From contig JANYDA010000006.1 in assembly GCA_025360005.1 (NCBI GenBank), forward strand, positions 146,837 through 210,836: a stretch of 64,000 nucleotides of DNA, in the 5' to 3' direction. This document shows positions 18,115 to 26,465 of this stretch, piece after piece. The position numbers and the translations under genes are program-made. The first letter of the stretch is position 1; each line of letters begins with the position of its first letter. The notes under the pieces were generated by a model. The model had not been told where the DNA came from, searched no databases, and saw only the letters and a list, made by a program, of their open reading frames with translations. This stretch comes from Fibrobacteria bacterium. GTDB lineage: Bacteria > Fibrobacterota > Fibrobacteria > UBA11236.

Positions 18115-18141
18115 CTTGAAATTAAAAGAAAGATAAGAAGC

Positions 18142-20130
18142 CTATTTCTTGCCCTTTTCGTCCTCCGGCCCCTTGATCTTGGTTTTCCGCTCCACTTTTT
18201 TGACGGCATGGGATGTTACTATCACGCCGTTGGTTCCGCGCGCCCGCACTTCAAAGTCCTCGAAGTTCACGGGGATTTCCGTCTTGATACGCGGCTGCGG
18301 CACCAAGTGGATGAGGATTTTGTCCGAGAGCCCTTCCGGCTGTACTTCCAGATAGAACACCTTCGATTGCGGGCTCCCCTTGGTCAGATCATATTGCTTG
18401 TCGCGGGTGATGCCGCCGATTTGGAAGCGCTTGGCCAGGATATTCCCGCCGCGTCCGTCCCGGTACAGCATGTTGTACACGGTTTTTTCGTCCGAGCGGT
18501 CGAACTTGAAGGCGAGCCGGATATTGTTGCCCACGAAGTTCTTATCGCCCACCTTGGTCACGGCGAAGGTGCCATCCTCCTTGAATGCGATGATTTCATC
18601 CATGGTCGAAAAGTTGTCGCCGATGATCTCCCCGTCCCTCACCGAGGTGCCCACGAATCCGTTCTCGCGATCCATGTAAACCTTGAGATTGGACAGGATC
18701 ACTTCCGAGGCGTCGATTTCGTCAAAGCGGGAAATCTTGGTCTTGCGCTCGCGGCCCTTGCCGAACTTGGCGATCAGGTTCTCGTAATAGCCGATGGCGT
18801 ACCGGGTGAGGCCTTTGAGGTTCTTCTCCACCTCGCCGATGTCCTTTTGCAAGGCGATCATCTCCTCATCCGCTTTAAAGCCGTCGAAGCGGGAAATTCG
18901 CTTGATGCGGATCTCGGTGAGGCGCGTGATGTCTTCCGCCGTGACGTCGCGTACGAATTGCTTTCTGAACGGCCGCAGGCCCTTGTCGATGATATCGATG
19001 ATGGCTTCCCAGGTCTCGCACTTCTCGATGGACCGGTAAATGCGCTCTTCGATGAAGATCTTCTCCAGGGATTTGAAATGCCACTTCTCGGAAAGATCCT
19101 GCCTGCGGATCTCCAATTCCAGTTTGAGCAGCTTGACGGTATTCTGCACGCTCAACTCGAGGAGCTCGGTCACGCCCAGGAATACCGGCTTGTTCTCGAA
19201 GATCACGCAGCAATTGGGCGAAATGGAAGTCTCGCAATCCGTGAAGGCGTACAACGCATCCACCGCCTTGTCCGGATCCGCGCCCGGAGGCAGATGGATG
19301 ACGATATCCACGTTCTTGGCGGTCTTGTCTTCAATGCGCTTGATCTTGATCTTGCCCTTGTCGTTGGCGGTCACGATGGAATCGATGAGAGTACCGGTAG
19401 TGGTTCCGTAAGGGATTTGCGTGATGGCCAAGGTGCGGGGATCCACCTGCACGATGCGGGCGCGCACCTTGAGCTTTCCGCCGGATTGCCCATCGTTGTA
19501 ATTGGAAACGTCGACCTGACCCCCGGTGGGGAAGTCCGGCCTCAGCTTGTATTTCTCCTTCTTGAGCACGGCGATGCAGCATTCCAGCAGCTCGATGAAA
19601 TTGTGCGGCACGATCTTGGTGGCCAGGCCCACCGCGATGCCTTCCGCGCCTTGCGCAAGCACCAGCGGGAACTTCATGGGCAGGATGATCGGCTCCAGGT
19701 TGCGGCCGTCATAGGATCGCTGCCAGCTGGTGGTGGCGGGATTGAAGGCCACCTCCAAAGCGAACTTGCTCAGCTTGGTTTCGATATAACGGGGCGCGGC
19801 CGCGCTGTCGCCCGTGGTGGGGTCTCCCCAGTTCCCCTGCGTGTCGATCAAAAGGTTCTTCTGCCCCAGGTTCACCAATGCGTCGCCGATAGCCGCATCG
19901 CCGTGGGGATGATACTTCATGGTCTGCCCGATGATATTGGCGACCTTGTGGAACCGCCCATCCTCTTCTTCGCGCAGGGAATGCAGGATCCGGCGCTGCA
20001 CCGGCTTGAGTCCGTCCGCCAGATGCGGCACGGCGCGGTCCGTGATCACGTAGGACGCGTAGTCCAGGAAGTACTCCTTGTACATGTCCTGGATGTGGGG
20101 GATGTGGTCTTTAAGAGTGTTGCCGGCCAT
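18142..20130 (-). CDS. parC: DNA topoisomerase IV subunit A
   Basis: 662-residue type IIA topoisomerase A subunit, which cuts and rejoins DNA to decatenate or relax it in partnership with the B subunit encoded upstream. Landmarks are DYASYVITDRAVPHLADGLKPVQRRIL, MKYHPHGDAAIGDALV and APRYIETKLS with the catalytic Tyr at residue 115. The start at 20130 has AAGGA five bases upstream and begins MAGNTLKDHIPHI; 24 codons of unlikely repeat-derived sequence precede it in frame. It is shorter than a GyrA (about 800 or more residues). The C-terminal part has only a few beta-pinwheel-like blades, as in Bacteroidetes/Fibrobacter topoisomerase IV. A strong terminator follows. Confidence 0.93.
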   Translation of the reverse strand: MAGNTLKDHIPHIQDMYKEYFLDYASYVITDRAVPHLADGLKPVQRRILHSLREEEDGRFHKVANIIGQTMKYHPHGDAAIGDALVNLGQKNLLIDTQGNWGDPTTGDSAAAPRYIETKLSKFALEVAFNPATTSWQRSYDGRNLEPIILPMKFPLVLAQGAEGIAVGLATKIVPHNFIELLECCIAVLKKEKYKLRPDFPTGGQVDVSNYNDGQSGGKLKVRARIVQVDPRTLAITQIPYGTTTGTLIDSIVTANDKGKIKIKRIEDKTAKNVDIVIHLPPGADPDKAVDALYAFTDCETSISPNCCVIFENKPVFLGVTELLELSVQNTVKLLKLELEIRRQDLSEKWHFKSLEKIFIEERIYRSIEKCETWEAIIDIIDKGLRPFRKQFVRDVTAEDITRLTEIRIKRISRFDGFKADEEMIALQKDIGEVEKNLKGLTRYAIGYYENLIAKFGKGRERKTKISRFDEIDASEVILSNLKVYMDRENGFVGTSVRDGEIIGDNFSTMDEIIAFKEDGTFAVTKVGDKNFVGNNIRLAFKFDRSDEKTVYNMLYRDGRGGNILAKRFQIGGITRDKQYDLTKGSPQSKVFYLEVQPEGLSDKILIHLVPQPRIKTEIPVNFEDFEVRARGTNGVIVTSHAVKKVERKTKIKGPEDEKGKK

Positions 20131-20164
20131 GAAATCCTTTGGTGGGTCCAACCCCTGATGATAA

Positions 20165-20316
20165 GATTTTGCAAATTGAAAATTGCAAATTGAAAATCGC
20201 AAATTGGGAATGCGAAAGCATTCTACCGGGCCCCTTGAACGGAGCCCGCAATTTGTCCGTGCAGTTTTTTTCTTCCATTTTTCAATTTGCAGTTTTCAAT
20301 TTGCAATTTGCAAAAA
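20165..20316. repeat. AT-rich inverted repeat blocks between parE and parC
   Basis: Two blocks of iterated TTTGCAAATTGAAAA-like words: 20165-20210 in one orientation, and 20276-20316 as the reverse complement (TTTTCAATTTGCAATTTGCAA). They are separated by about 65 bases of normal composition and fill the parE-parC gap. They could fold back on each other in the transcript. A third, related copy is at 23254-23317. Confidence 0.75.
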
Positions 20317-20320
20317 TTCT

Positions 20321-22270
20321 TCATTCTTCTGCAGCACCGGAATCCAGTTCCCGTGCCGCTACCAACGCCTTCGCATCTTCCACCACGTCTTCTTCGATCT
20401 TCAGGTTGTCGATGATGAAGTCACGCCGGGCGGGGGTGTTCTTGCCCATAAAATATTCCAGGATCTCGTTCACCTTGGATTCGCCTTGCAGGATCACCGG
20501 TTCCAGGCGGATATCCTTGCCGATAAAGCCTTCAAATTCGTCCGGGGAGATTTCCCCCAGGCCCTTGAAGCGGGTGATTTCCGAATTGCGCCCGAGCTTG
20601 TTCAGGGCCGCCTCCTTCTCCGCTTCGCTATAGCAATACAGGGTTTCCTTCTTGGTGCGCACGCGGAAGAGCGGCGTTTGCAGCACATAGACATGGCCGC
20701 GCGCGATCAATTCTGGGAAGAATTGCAGCAGGAAGGTCAGCAGCAGCAGGCGGATATGCGCCCCGTCCACATCCGCATCGGTGGCGATGATGATGCGGTT
20801 GTAACGCAATTCTTCCAGGCCTTCCTCGATGTTGAGGGCGTGCTGAAGGAGATTGAATTCCTCGTTTTCGTACACGACCTTCTTGCTCATGCCGTAGCAG
20901 TTGAGCGGCTTGCCTTTCAGGGAGAACACGGCCTGGAGATTGACGTCCCGGGCCTTGGTGATGGATCCGGAAGCCGAATCTCCCTCGGTGATGAAAATGC
21001 TGGAATCCTCGCGGCGCTTATGGGTGGAGTTCCAATGCACGTTGCAGTCGCGCAGTTTCTTGTTGTGCAGGCTGGCCTTCTTGGCGCGTTCATTGGCCAG
21101 GCGGCGGATGCCGGCCATGTCCTTGCGTTCGCGTTCGCTTTGCTGGATCTTGGCCAGCATCTCCTTGGCCGTATCGGGATTCTTATGGAGGTATTGCTCC
21201 AGGTGCTTGCGCACGAACTCGACGATCCACGTCCGCAGGGGATTGCCCTTCTCATCGTACGTCGTCGAACCCAATTTGGTCTTGGTCTGGGACTCGAACA
21301 CCGGCTCGTGCATGCGGATGGAGATGGCGCCCACGATGGAGGCGCGCACGTCCGCGGCGTCGAACTCCTTCTTATAGAAATCCTTGCAGGCCCGGATGAT
21401 GCCTTCCCGGAACGCAGCCAGGTGGGTGCCGCCTTCGGTGGTGAACTGCCCGTTCACGAAAGAGTAATAGCGTTCGCCATAGGAGTTGTCATGCGTCAGG
21501 GACGCTTCCAGATCGGTATCCTTGAAATGGATGATGGGATAGCGCTTGGTATCGTCGGTATGGCGCGTAAGCAGATCCAACAGGCCGTTCTTGGAGAGGT
21601 ACTTCTGGGAATTGAAGTTGATGGTGAGGCCGGCGTTCAGGTAGACGTAGTACCAGATCCGCTCTTCCAGGAATTCCGCCACCCATTTGAACTTGGGAAA
21701 CAGTTCTCCATCCGGATGGAAACTTATCAAGGTGCCGTTGGCTTCTTGGGTGGGCTTTTCCCTTTCTTCCGTGACCAGCATCCCCTGCGCGAAGCCGGCG
21801 CTCTTGGTGCGCCCGTCGCGGAAGGACTGGACTTTGAAATGCGAGGAGAGGGCGTTGACCGCCTTGGAGCCTACGCCGTTCAGGCCCACCGATTTCTTGA
21901 AGGCCTCGCCGTCGTATTTGCCGCCGGTGTTGATCTTGGAAACGCAATCCACAACCTTGCCCAATGGGATGCCGCGTCCGAAATCGCGGATCGTGCAGAT
22001 CCCTTCCTCGGAAAAAGCGATGTCCACTTGTTTGCCGGCCCCCATAACGAATTCATCGATGCAATTGTCGACGATTTCCTTGAATAGGACGTAGATGCCG
22101 TCATCCGGCGAAGAACCGTTACCCAGCTTACCGATGTACATGCCCGGCCGCAGGCGGATATGCTCGATCCAATCCAGGGACTTGATGCTGCTTTCATCGT
22201 ACCGGCCGGCCTTGTCGCCGCTTTTTTCGGAGGGTTCTTTTTTCTGGATTTTTTCGGCCGGCTTAGCCAT
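20321..22270 (-). CDS. parE: DNA topoisomerase IV subunit B
   Basis: 649-residue ATPase subunit of topoisomerase IV. The GHKL ATP-binding site is shown by [28 protein letters not shown] and [14 protein letters not shown]. The TOPRIM domain has the catalytic [10 protein letters not shown] and the Mg-binding [14 protein letters not shown]. The C-terminus has [12 protein letters not shown] and [15 protein letters not shown]. Its sequence fits the Bacteroidetes/Fibrobacter ParE type better than GyrB. A charged 25-residue N-terminal extension ([19 protein letters not shown]) precedes the domain. It lies upstream of parC on the same strand with 190 bases of AT-rich repeat between them. Confidence 0.93.
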   Translation of the reverse strand: MAKPAEKIQKKEPSEKSGDKAGRYDESSIKSLDWIEHIRLRPGMYIGKLGNGSSPDDGIYVLFKEIVDNCIDEFVMGAGKQVDIAFSEEGICTIRDFGRGIPLGKVVDCVSKINTGGKYDGEAFKKSVGLNGVGSKAVNALSSHFKVQSFRDGRTKSAGFAQGMLVTEEREKPTQEANGTLISFHPDGELFPKFKWVAEFLEERIWYYVYLNAGLTINFNSQKYLSKNGLLDLLTRHTDDTKRYPIIHFKDTDLEASLTHDNSYGERYYSFVNGQFTTEGGTHLAAFREGIIRACKDFYKKEFDAADVRASIVGAISIRMHEPVFESQTKTKLGSTTYDEKGNPLRTWIVEFVRKHLEQYLHKNPDTAKEMLAKIQQSERERKDMAGIRRLANERAKKASLHNKKLRDCNVHWNSTHKRREDSSIFITEGDSASGSITKARDVNLQAVFSLKGKPLNCYGMSKKVVYENEEFNLLQHALNIEEGLEELRYNRIIIATDADVDGAHIRLLLLTFLLQFFPELIARGHVYVLQTPLFRVRTKKETLYCYSEAEKEAALNKLGRNSEITRFKGLGEISPDEFEGFIGKDIRLEPVILQGESKVNEILEYFMGKNTPARRDFIIDNLKIEEDVVEDAKALVAARELDSGAAEE

Positions 22271-22442
22271 CTTCTATTGTTTCCTCGGTTCGATTCGGAG
22301 TCCCGGTGCCCGCCCCATGACGGGCTCCACGGATATTGTAGTCGGCTGTGGACCGTTCCATTACTGCCCAAATAATCAGTAACAGCGGCCACGGAAAATA
22401 CCATTCCGGTCCTTCGCTGTCAATTTTGCCAATTAAACGGGA

Positions 22443-23222
22443 TCAACGGCCAGCGGAAAAGACTTGGTATTGGAAATCGAGACCGCCCCGCTCGTTTCCA
22501 TGCGAGGCGAGCAGGTCCAGGATGCGAGATGTGTTGAGCTCCGGAAGCGGGGCGTCGTCGTAAAAGACCACGATTTGGCTGGGTGGAATCGAAGCGGGGC
22601 CGGATGCGAAAGCCGCACCTTGTCCCAGGGCCGGGGCGCCGTCTGGCTGCGCGCCTTTGGGACCTTGGGGACGGTAAGCGGGGAGGAAAACCGGTTTGGC
22701 GGACTTTTGATCGTAAAGACGATCCGGGGAATCCGGCCAGGCCATGAACACTTCCGCGTCCGGGCCATTGCCGTATACCGCGGCTACCGCTACATGGAAG
22801 GCGCCCGGGATGCGCACCGAAAAGGTGAGGCTGTCCGAGCCTTTGTAATCCGCGTCCAGGTAACGCCATCCGCTTTTGGAGTTGTACAGCAATTCCACGC
22901 CCGCGCCGTTTCCGCCGCTCATGGTGAAAGTGGAATTCTCCCCCGGCCGCGCGAACCAGTGCTGCGCGACCATCAGCACCACCACCAGCATCAATAAAGC
23001 GGGGAGCAAGGTGGTATAGCGCGTGCGGCTGCCGCGGCGGGAGCTGCGTTCCAGATGGATGCGCTGCCAGGCGGGCTTGCCTAGCACTTCGCTCTGGTTC
23101 TTGAGCGATTCCAGCTTCGCCCGCATCTCCGGATTCTTTTCCAGGATCGCTTCCAGTTCCTTCGACTCCTTGTCGGAGAGCATTCCCTGGAGGTATTTCT
23201 GGAGGTGAAGGTCGGTGAGCAT
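22443..23222 (-). CDS. Single-pass membrane protein with anti-sigma-like N-terminus
   Basis: 259-residue protein. The N-terminus (LTDLHLQKYLQGMLSDKESKELEAILEKNPEMRAKLESLKNQ) has the pattern of anti-sigma and zinc-finger-type regulators (short helix, L-s-d/k-e-e, then n-p-e), but the His/Cys zinc ligands are missing. A basic segment (SSRRGSRTR) and one transmembrane helix (LLPALLMLVVVLMVA) follow, then about 150 extracytoplasmic residues, probably beta-rich, with a Pro/Gly/Gln-rich middle. The ATG at 23222 lacks a good ribosome-binding site; a TTG 13 codons upstream is an alternative. No sigma factor gene is adjacent. Function unknown. Confidence 0.5.
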   Translation of the reverse strand: MLTDLHLQKYLQGMLSDKESKELEAILEKNPEMRAKLESLKNQSEVLGKPAWQRIHLERSSRRGSRTRYTTLLPALLMLVVVLMVAQHWFARPGENSTFTMSGGNGAGVELLYNSKSGWRYLDADYKGSDSLTFSVRIPGAFHVAVAAVYGNGPDAEVFMAWPDSPDRLYDQKSAKPVFLPAYRPQGPKGAQPDGAPALGQGAAFASGPASIPPSQIVVFYDDAPLPELNTSRILDLLASHGNERGGLDFQYQVFSAGR

Positions 23223-23253
23223 GGGATTAAGCGTGTCTCGGGGCGGGAAAAAT

Positions 23254-23317
23254 CTTTGCAAATTGAGCGCATTTCAATTTGCAGATTTCAATTTGCAATT
23301 TACAATTTGCAAAATTC
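23254..23317. repeat. AT-rich repeat, related to 20165-20316
   Basis: Iterated CAATTTGCA words between hemB and the next gene. It includes an inverted repeat TGCAAATTGA / TCAATTTGCA with a 7-base loop, followed by more CAATTTGCA copies (CAATTTGCAATTTACAATTT). It is the same word family as the parE-parC repeat, so this is a dispersed intergenic element. Confidence 0.7.
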
Positions 23318-23327
23318 GGTTTTGTCT

Positions 23328-24413
23328 TCATCCGTTCAACCGCTCAGCCGTTTCCATCGCCGCGTAGGTCAGGATAGCGTCAGCGCCCGCGCGCCGGATG
23401 GCCAGCAAGGACTCCAGCATGGCGGCATTGGGGTCCAGCCAGCCCAATTGCCCGGCGGCTTTGACCATGGCATATTCGCCGCTCACATGGTAGGCGGCCA
23501 CGGGCACGTTCACGGCCGCCTTGACCGCCATGATCACGTCCAGGTAGGCCAGCGCGGGCTTGACCATGATCATGTCGGCGCCTTCCTTTACGTCCAGTTC
23601 CGCTTCCAAGAGGGCTTCGCGGCGGTTGGCCGGATCCATCTGATAGGTTTTCTTATCGCCATGCTTGGGCGCGGAGTCCAGGGCTTCGCGGAAAGGCCCG
23701 TAAAATGAGGATGCGTATTTGGCGGTATAGGCGAGAATGCCGACGTCGGTGAAGCCCTGCGCGTCCAAAGCGCGGCGCAGGTAGCCTACGCGACCGTCCA
23801 TCATGTCCGAAGGCGCGACTATATCGGCGCCGGCGCGGGCCTGCGCCAGGGCCATGGCCGCCAGGAGGGGCAGGGATTCATCGTTCAGGATCTTTCCCCC
23901 GTTGACCAATCCGTCATGGCCGTCGCTGGAATAGGGATCCATGGCCACGTCCGTGATGACGGTGATTCCCGGGACGGCGGCCTTAAGATCGCGGATAGTC
24001 CGTTGCAAAAGACCGTCGTCCAGGGCGGAGGCGGAAGCGATGGTATCCTTCAGCGCCTCCGCGATGACGGGGAACAAGGCCACGGAGCCAATCCCCAGGC
24101 CCAGCGCGCGCTTGGCCTCCTTGATGATGAGATCGCGGCTCAGGCGATCGATGCCGGGCATGGAGCGGATGGGACTGCGCTGGTTCTTGCCTTCCGTGAC
24201 GAAGAGCGGCAGGATCAAATGGGCGGGCGTCAATTCCGTTTCGCGCAACATGGCGCGCAAGGAGGCCGTGCGCCGATTGCGGCGCGGACGGCGCAGCATG
24301 TCGGAGCAGAGGGCGTCCACCGGCATCGGCTGCGGTTCCCCGGCATTGCCGGGGGAAACCTGGGAGTTACCTGGCTTGGGAACGGCCGGTTTGGCGGCCC
24401 GGGATTTTTTCAC
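23328..24413 (-). CDS. hemB: Porphobilinogen synthase (delta-aminolevulinate dehydratase)
   Basis: 361-residue enzyme joining two 5-aminolevulinate molecules to porphobilinogen for haem and cobamide synthesis. The two active-site lysines are in YTAKYASSFYGPFR and MIMVKPALAYLDV, and the R-loop is present (RPRRNRRTASLRAML). The metal site reads DVAMDPYSSDGHDGLV: the three Cys of zinc enzymes are replaced by Ala/Asp, so a Mg-type enzyme is predicted. An N-terminal Pro/Gly-rich extension of about 30 residues is unusual. It starts with GTG overlapping the stop of the HIT gene (GTGA), so the two are coupled. The product would supply the cytochrome bd oxidase found in the window. Confidence 0.95.
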   Translation of the reverse strand: MKKSRAAKPAVPKPGNSQVSPGNAGEPQPMPVDALCSDMLRRPRRNRRTASLRAMLRETELTPAHLILPLFVTEGKNQRSPIRSMPGIDRLSRDLIIKEAKRALGLGIGSVALFPVIAEALKDTIASASALDDGLLQRTIRDLKAAVPGITVITDVAMDPYSSDGHDGLVNGGKILNDESLPLLAAMALAQARAGADIVAPSDMMDGRVGYLRRALDAQGFTDVGILAYTAKYASSFYGPFREALDSAPKHGDKKTYQMDPANRREALLEAELDVKEGADMIMVKPALAYLDVIMAVKAAVNVPVAAYHVSGEYAMVKAAGQLGWLDPNAAMLESLLAIRRAGADAILTYAAMETAERLNG

Positions 24414-24799
24414 AAGTGTTCCCGGATGGTTTTGGCCAGCGTGGCCAGGTCCTGGGGCTGGGCCGCGCGCGCGCGGTTGAAGCTCAGTTCGCCTTCGGAC
24501 GAAATCGGCACCAGGTGCATATGCGCGTGGGGGACTTCAAAGCCCGCCACCAGCATGCCTACGCGGCGGCAGGGCACGCTTTGCTTCAAGGCAAGGGCTA
24601 TCCGCTTGGCGAAGGGCATGGCGCCGGAAAGAACCTCATCGGCCACTTCAAAAAGCTCGTCTACTTCGACCTTGGGGACCACCAAAGTGTGGCCGGGATT
24701 GATGGGACGGATATCCAGGAAGGCGAACCAGCGCGCGTCCTCGAGGATCTTTTCGCAGGGGATTTCCCCTTTGATGATACGGGTGAAGATGGAAGGCAT
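24410..24799 (-). CDS. HIT-family hydrolase
   Basis: 129-residue histidine-triad nucleotide-binding protein (HinT/Fhit-like) that hydrolyses nucleoside phosphoramidates or related nucleotides. The signature HAHMHLVP (HxHxH) is near residue 100, preceded by GHTLVVPKVEVDELFEV. The start MPSIFTRIIKGEIPCEKI is the conserved N-terminus and has GGGGA upstream; the longer open frame ahead of it is not similar to anything. In hydrophobic position and length it is a normal HIT protein. It overlaps hemB by four bases (GTGA), an unusual pairing. Confidence 0.93.
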   Translation of the reverse strand: MPSIFTRIIKGEIPCEKILEDARWFAFLDIRPINPGHTLVVPKVEVDELFEVADEVLSGAMPFAKRIALALKQSVPCRRVGMLVAGFEVPHAHMHLVPISSEGELSFNRARAAQPQDLATLAKTIREHL

Positions 24800-24870
24800 T
24801 TTCGTCCCCGAGTGCGAAGCGCGCCTTGCGCAAAGGGGCCGGGCCCCGCTGCCTAAGACGCTGTCCGAGG

Positions 24871-25053
24871 TTATTTCACTTCGCGGTGGAGCGTATGCTT
24901 CCGCATGAAGGGATTGTACTTTTTCTTCTCGATACGACCCGATTGCTTGCTCTTGTTCTTGGTGGTCATATAACGGGAAGGGGGCAGGCCGAGGGGACGC
25001 GCCTCGGTGCATTCCAGGGTGACGACTACCCGTTTACCTTTAATCTGCGGCAT
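24871..25053 (-). CDS. rpmG: 50S ribosomal protein L33, zinc-free form
   Basis: 60-residue ribosomal protein L33. The motifs [43 protein letters not shown] are diagnostic. The two CxxC pairs of zinc-binding L33 are missing (only one Cys remains; [10 protein letters not shown] replaces KKYCPRCRKH), so this is a C-minus form, which in other bacteria is the zinc-independent version. The ribosome-binding site is AAGGAG. It lies 71 bases ahead of the HIT gene on the same strand and may share a transcript with HIT and hemB. Confidence 0.95.
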   Translation of the reverse strand: MPQIKGKRVVVTLECTEARPLGLPPSRYMTTKNKSKQSGRIEKKKYNPFMRKHTLHREVK

Positions 25054-25265
25054 GATAGAACTCCTTAAAGCCCGGAAGCCATTACCCTTAGGGAACCCCT
25101 CGGGAAAATACCGGGTATTATCTTGGGCGTAAATTTTACTAAAGAAGCTAGGTTTTTCCCAGGCCTGGGTCCCGGGCGGATTAACCGGGGTGCGGCTTCC
25201 GGTGAGGAATAGGATGGAATTGGGCGGCTATCCGGAAATGCTTGCGGGTTTTGGGGCTTGAGGCG
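25054..25265. other. Divergent promoter region rpmG / ketopantoate reductase
   Basis: 212 bases between two divergent genes with no ORF or RNA gene. Reading toward rpmG (minus strand), a GATAAT -10-like hexamer lies about 60 bases upstream of its start and is preceded by an AT-rich stretch, but the -35 box is poor. I see no other clear element. Confidence 0.35.
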
Positions 25266-26186
25266 ATGTCCAGCTACGCGATAATCGGCACCGGCGCCGT
25301 GGGCGGTTACTACGGCGCCCTCCTGCAAAGGTCCGGCAGGCAGGTCAGCTTTCTGGTCCGATCGGACTATGCCCATATCCTGGCCAAGGGCTTGCGGGTG
25401 GATTCCCCTCAGGGAGACTTTCTGCTTCCGGACGTGAACGCCTACGCGGATGCGAAAGCGATGCCCCGTTGCGACGTGGCGGTCGTCGCATGGAAGACCA
25501 CGGAGAATATCCACCTGAAAGATGTCCTGCCCCATGTGTTGAAGCCCGGGGGGACAGTGTTGGTGCTCCAGAATGGATTGGACCCGGAGCGACAGGCAGC
25601 TCAAGCGGCGCCCGGGGCGCATGTCCTGAGCGGGCTGTGCTTCCTCTGCTCGCGCAAGGCGGGGCCGGGATGGATCCGCCATCTGGACTATGGCGCCGTT
25701 ACCCTGGCCGCCTATTCGCCGGAGGGTCCGCAGGGGGTAACTTCCGCGATGCGGGAGGCGGGGGAGGATCTCCGTGCGGCAGGAGTGGAAATCCGCATGC
25801 AGGAGGATTGGCGCGCCGCGCGTTGGCGCAAGCTGGTTTGGAACATCCCCTTTAACGGGGTCTGCGCCTATTCCGGGAAGGACACTTTGCAAGCGCTGCG
25901 CGATCCCATGCTACGCGCGCAAATAACGGGATTGATGGATGAGGTGATCGAGGGCGGGAAGCTTTGCGGTTGCGCCCTCCCGGACCGGTTCCGGGACCGG
26001 ATGCTGGAGGATACGGATAAGATGGCGCCCTATGAACCCAGCATGAAGCTGGATAGGGATGCGGGGAGGCCCATGGAACTGGAAGCCATATACGAAAGGC
26101 CCTTGCAGGCGATTGCGGCGGCCGGTGGATCCGCTTCCGCCATCGCGGGGCTTTACGCCAGGTTGCAAGCGTTGGAAAAAGGATAA
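25266..26186 (+). CDS. panE: Ketopantoate reductase (ApbA/PanE family)
   Basis: 306-residue NADPH-dependent 2-dehydropantoate 2-reductase family enzyme, making pantoate for coenzyme A. The N-terminal Rossmann motif is AIIGTGAVGGYYGALLQRSG. DVAVVAWKTTE and GGTVLVLQNGLD are the family NADP segments. The catalytic Lys is in ARWRKLVWNIPFNGVCAYSG, and SMKLDRDAGRPMELEAIYE carries the conserved D/E. The family also contains reductases of other 2-oxo acids, so the substrate is probable, not certain. The start ATG at 25266 is preferred to one eight codons upstream because MSSYAIIGTG begins the fold and has GAGG at a short spacing. Confidence 0.85.
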   Translation: MSSYAIIGTGAVGGYYGALLQRSGRQVSFLVRSDYAHILAKGLRVDSPQGDFLLPDVNAYADAKAMPRCDVAVVAWKTTENIHLKDVLPHVLKPGGTVLVLQNGLDPERQAAQAAPGAHVLSGLCFLCSRKAGPGWIRHLDYGAVTLAAYSPEGPQGVTSAMREAGEDLRAAGVEIRMQEDWRAARWRKLVWNIPFNGVCAYSGKDTLQALRDPMLRAQITGLMDEVIEGGKLCGCALPDRFRDRMLEDTDKMAPYEPSMKLDRDAGRPMELEAIYERPLQAIAAAGGSASAIAGLYARLQALEKG

Positions 26187-26197
26187 CCGGGCGCTTA

Positions 26198-26401
26198 TTA
26201 CAGCGGGCCTTCCAGGGACTGGGCCTTCTTCCCGTAACTTTCCGTCATCAGATCCATCATGGGATCGTATTCGGCCAGGAAGGTCCCTTTCAGATCCCAA
26301 TAGGTTTTTACGGGGCGCAGGGGTTCGTTATCGGCGCTGCCGCCGCGGATATGTTCCACTTCAATCACCTGGATCACTTTGGCTTTGACATCGTTCCGCA
26401 T
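26198..26401 (-). CDS. Small conserved-looking protein of unknown function
   Basis: 67-residue soluble protein, MRNDVKAKVIQVIEVEHIRGG at the start, then PVKTYWDLKGTFLAEYDP. The compact beta-strand / Y-W-x-L-x-G-x-x-L-A-E pattern is reminiscent of short proteins found in phages and their hosts, but I cannot name a family with confidence. The ATG at 26401 has AAGGA eight bases upstream; a TTG 21 codons earlier (overlapping the pilT end) is an alternative. It is directly downstream of pilT on the same strand and so probably part of that transcript, and it converges on panE. Confidence 0.6.
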   Translation of the reverse strand: MRNDVKAKVIQVIEVEHIRGGSADNEPLRPVKTYWDLKGTFLAEYDPMMDLMTESYGKKAQSLEGPL

Positions 26402-26465
26402 GCTGGTATCCTTGCTCGGGACGCGGCGGTGTCCGATGCCGCTCCCGACGAAAAGGTAATTCAAA

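Noticed and set aside
18066..18119. Tiny GTG ORF (17 codons) with an AAAGGAG site, reading through the parC terminator hairpin on the opposite strand
   Set aside because: It is inside an A-rich terminator tail, so the frame and ribosome-binding-like site can arise by chance. No gene follows it in the same direction.
18208..20193. Long plus-strand open frame opposite parC
   Set aside because: Antisense shadow of a certain topoisomerase gene; no ribosome-binding site and no recognisable domain.
20183..22087. Long plus-strand open frame opposite parE
   Set aside because: Antisense shadow of the ParE gene; its amino-acid use reflects reversed codons.
25065..25892. Minus-strand open frame opposite the ketopantoate reductase gene
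   Set aside because: No domain, and it overlaps a well-supported plus-strand enzyme.
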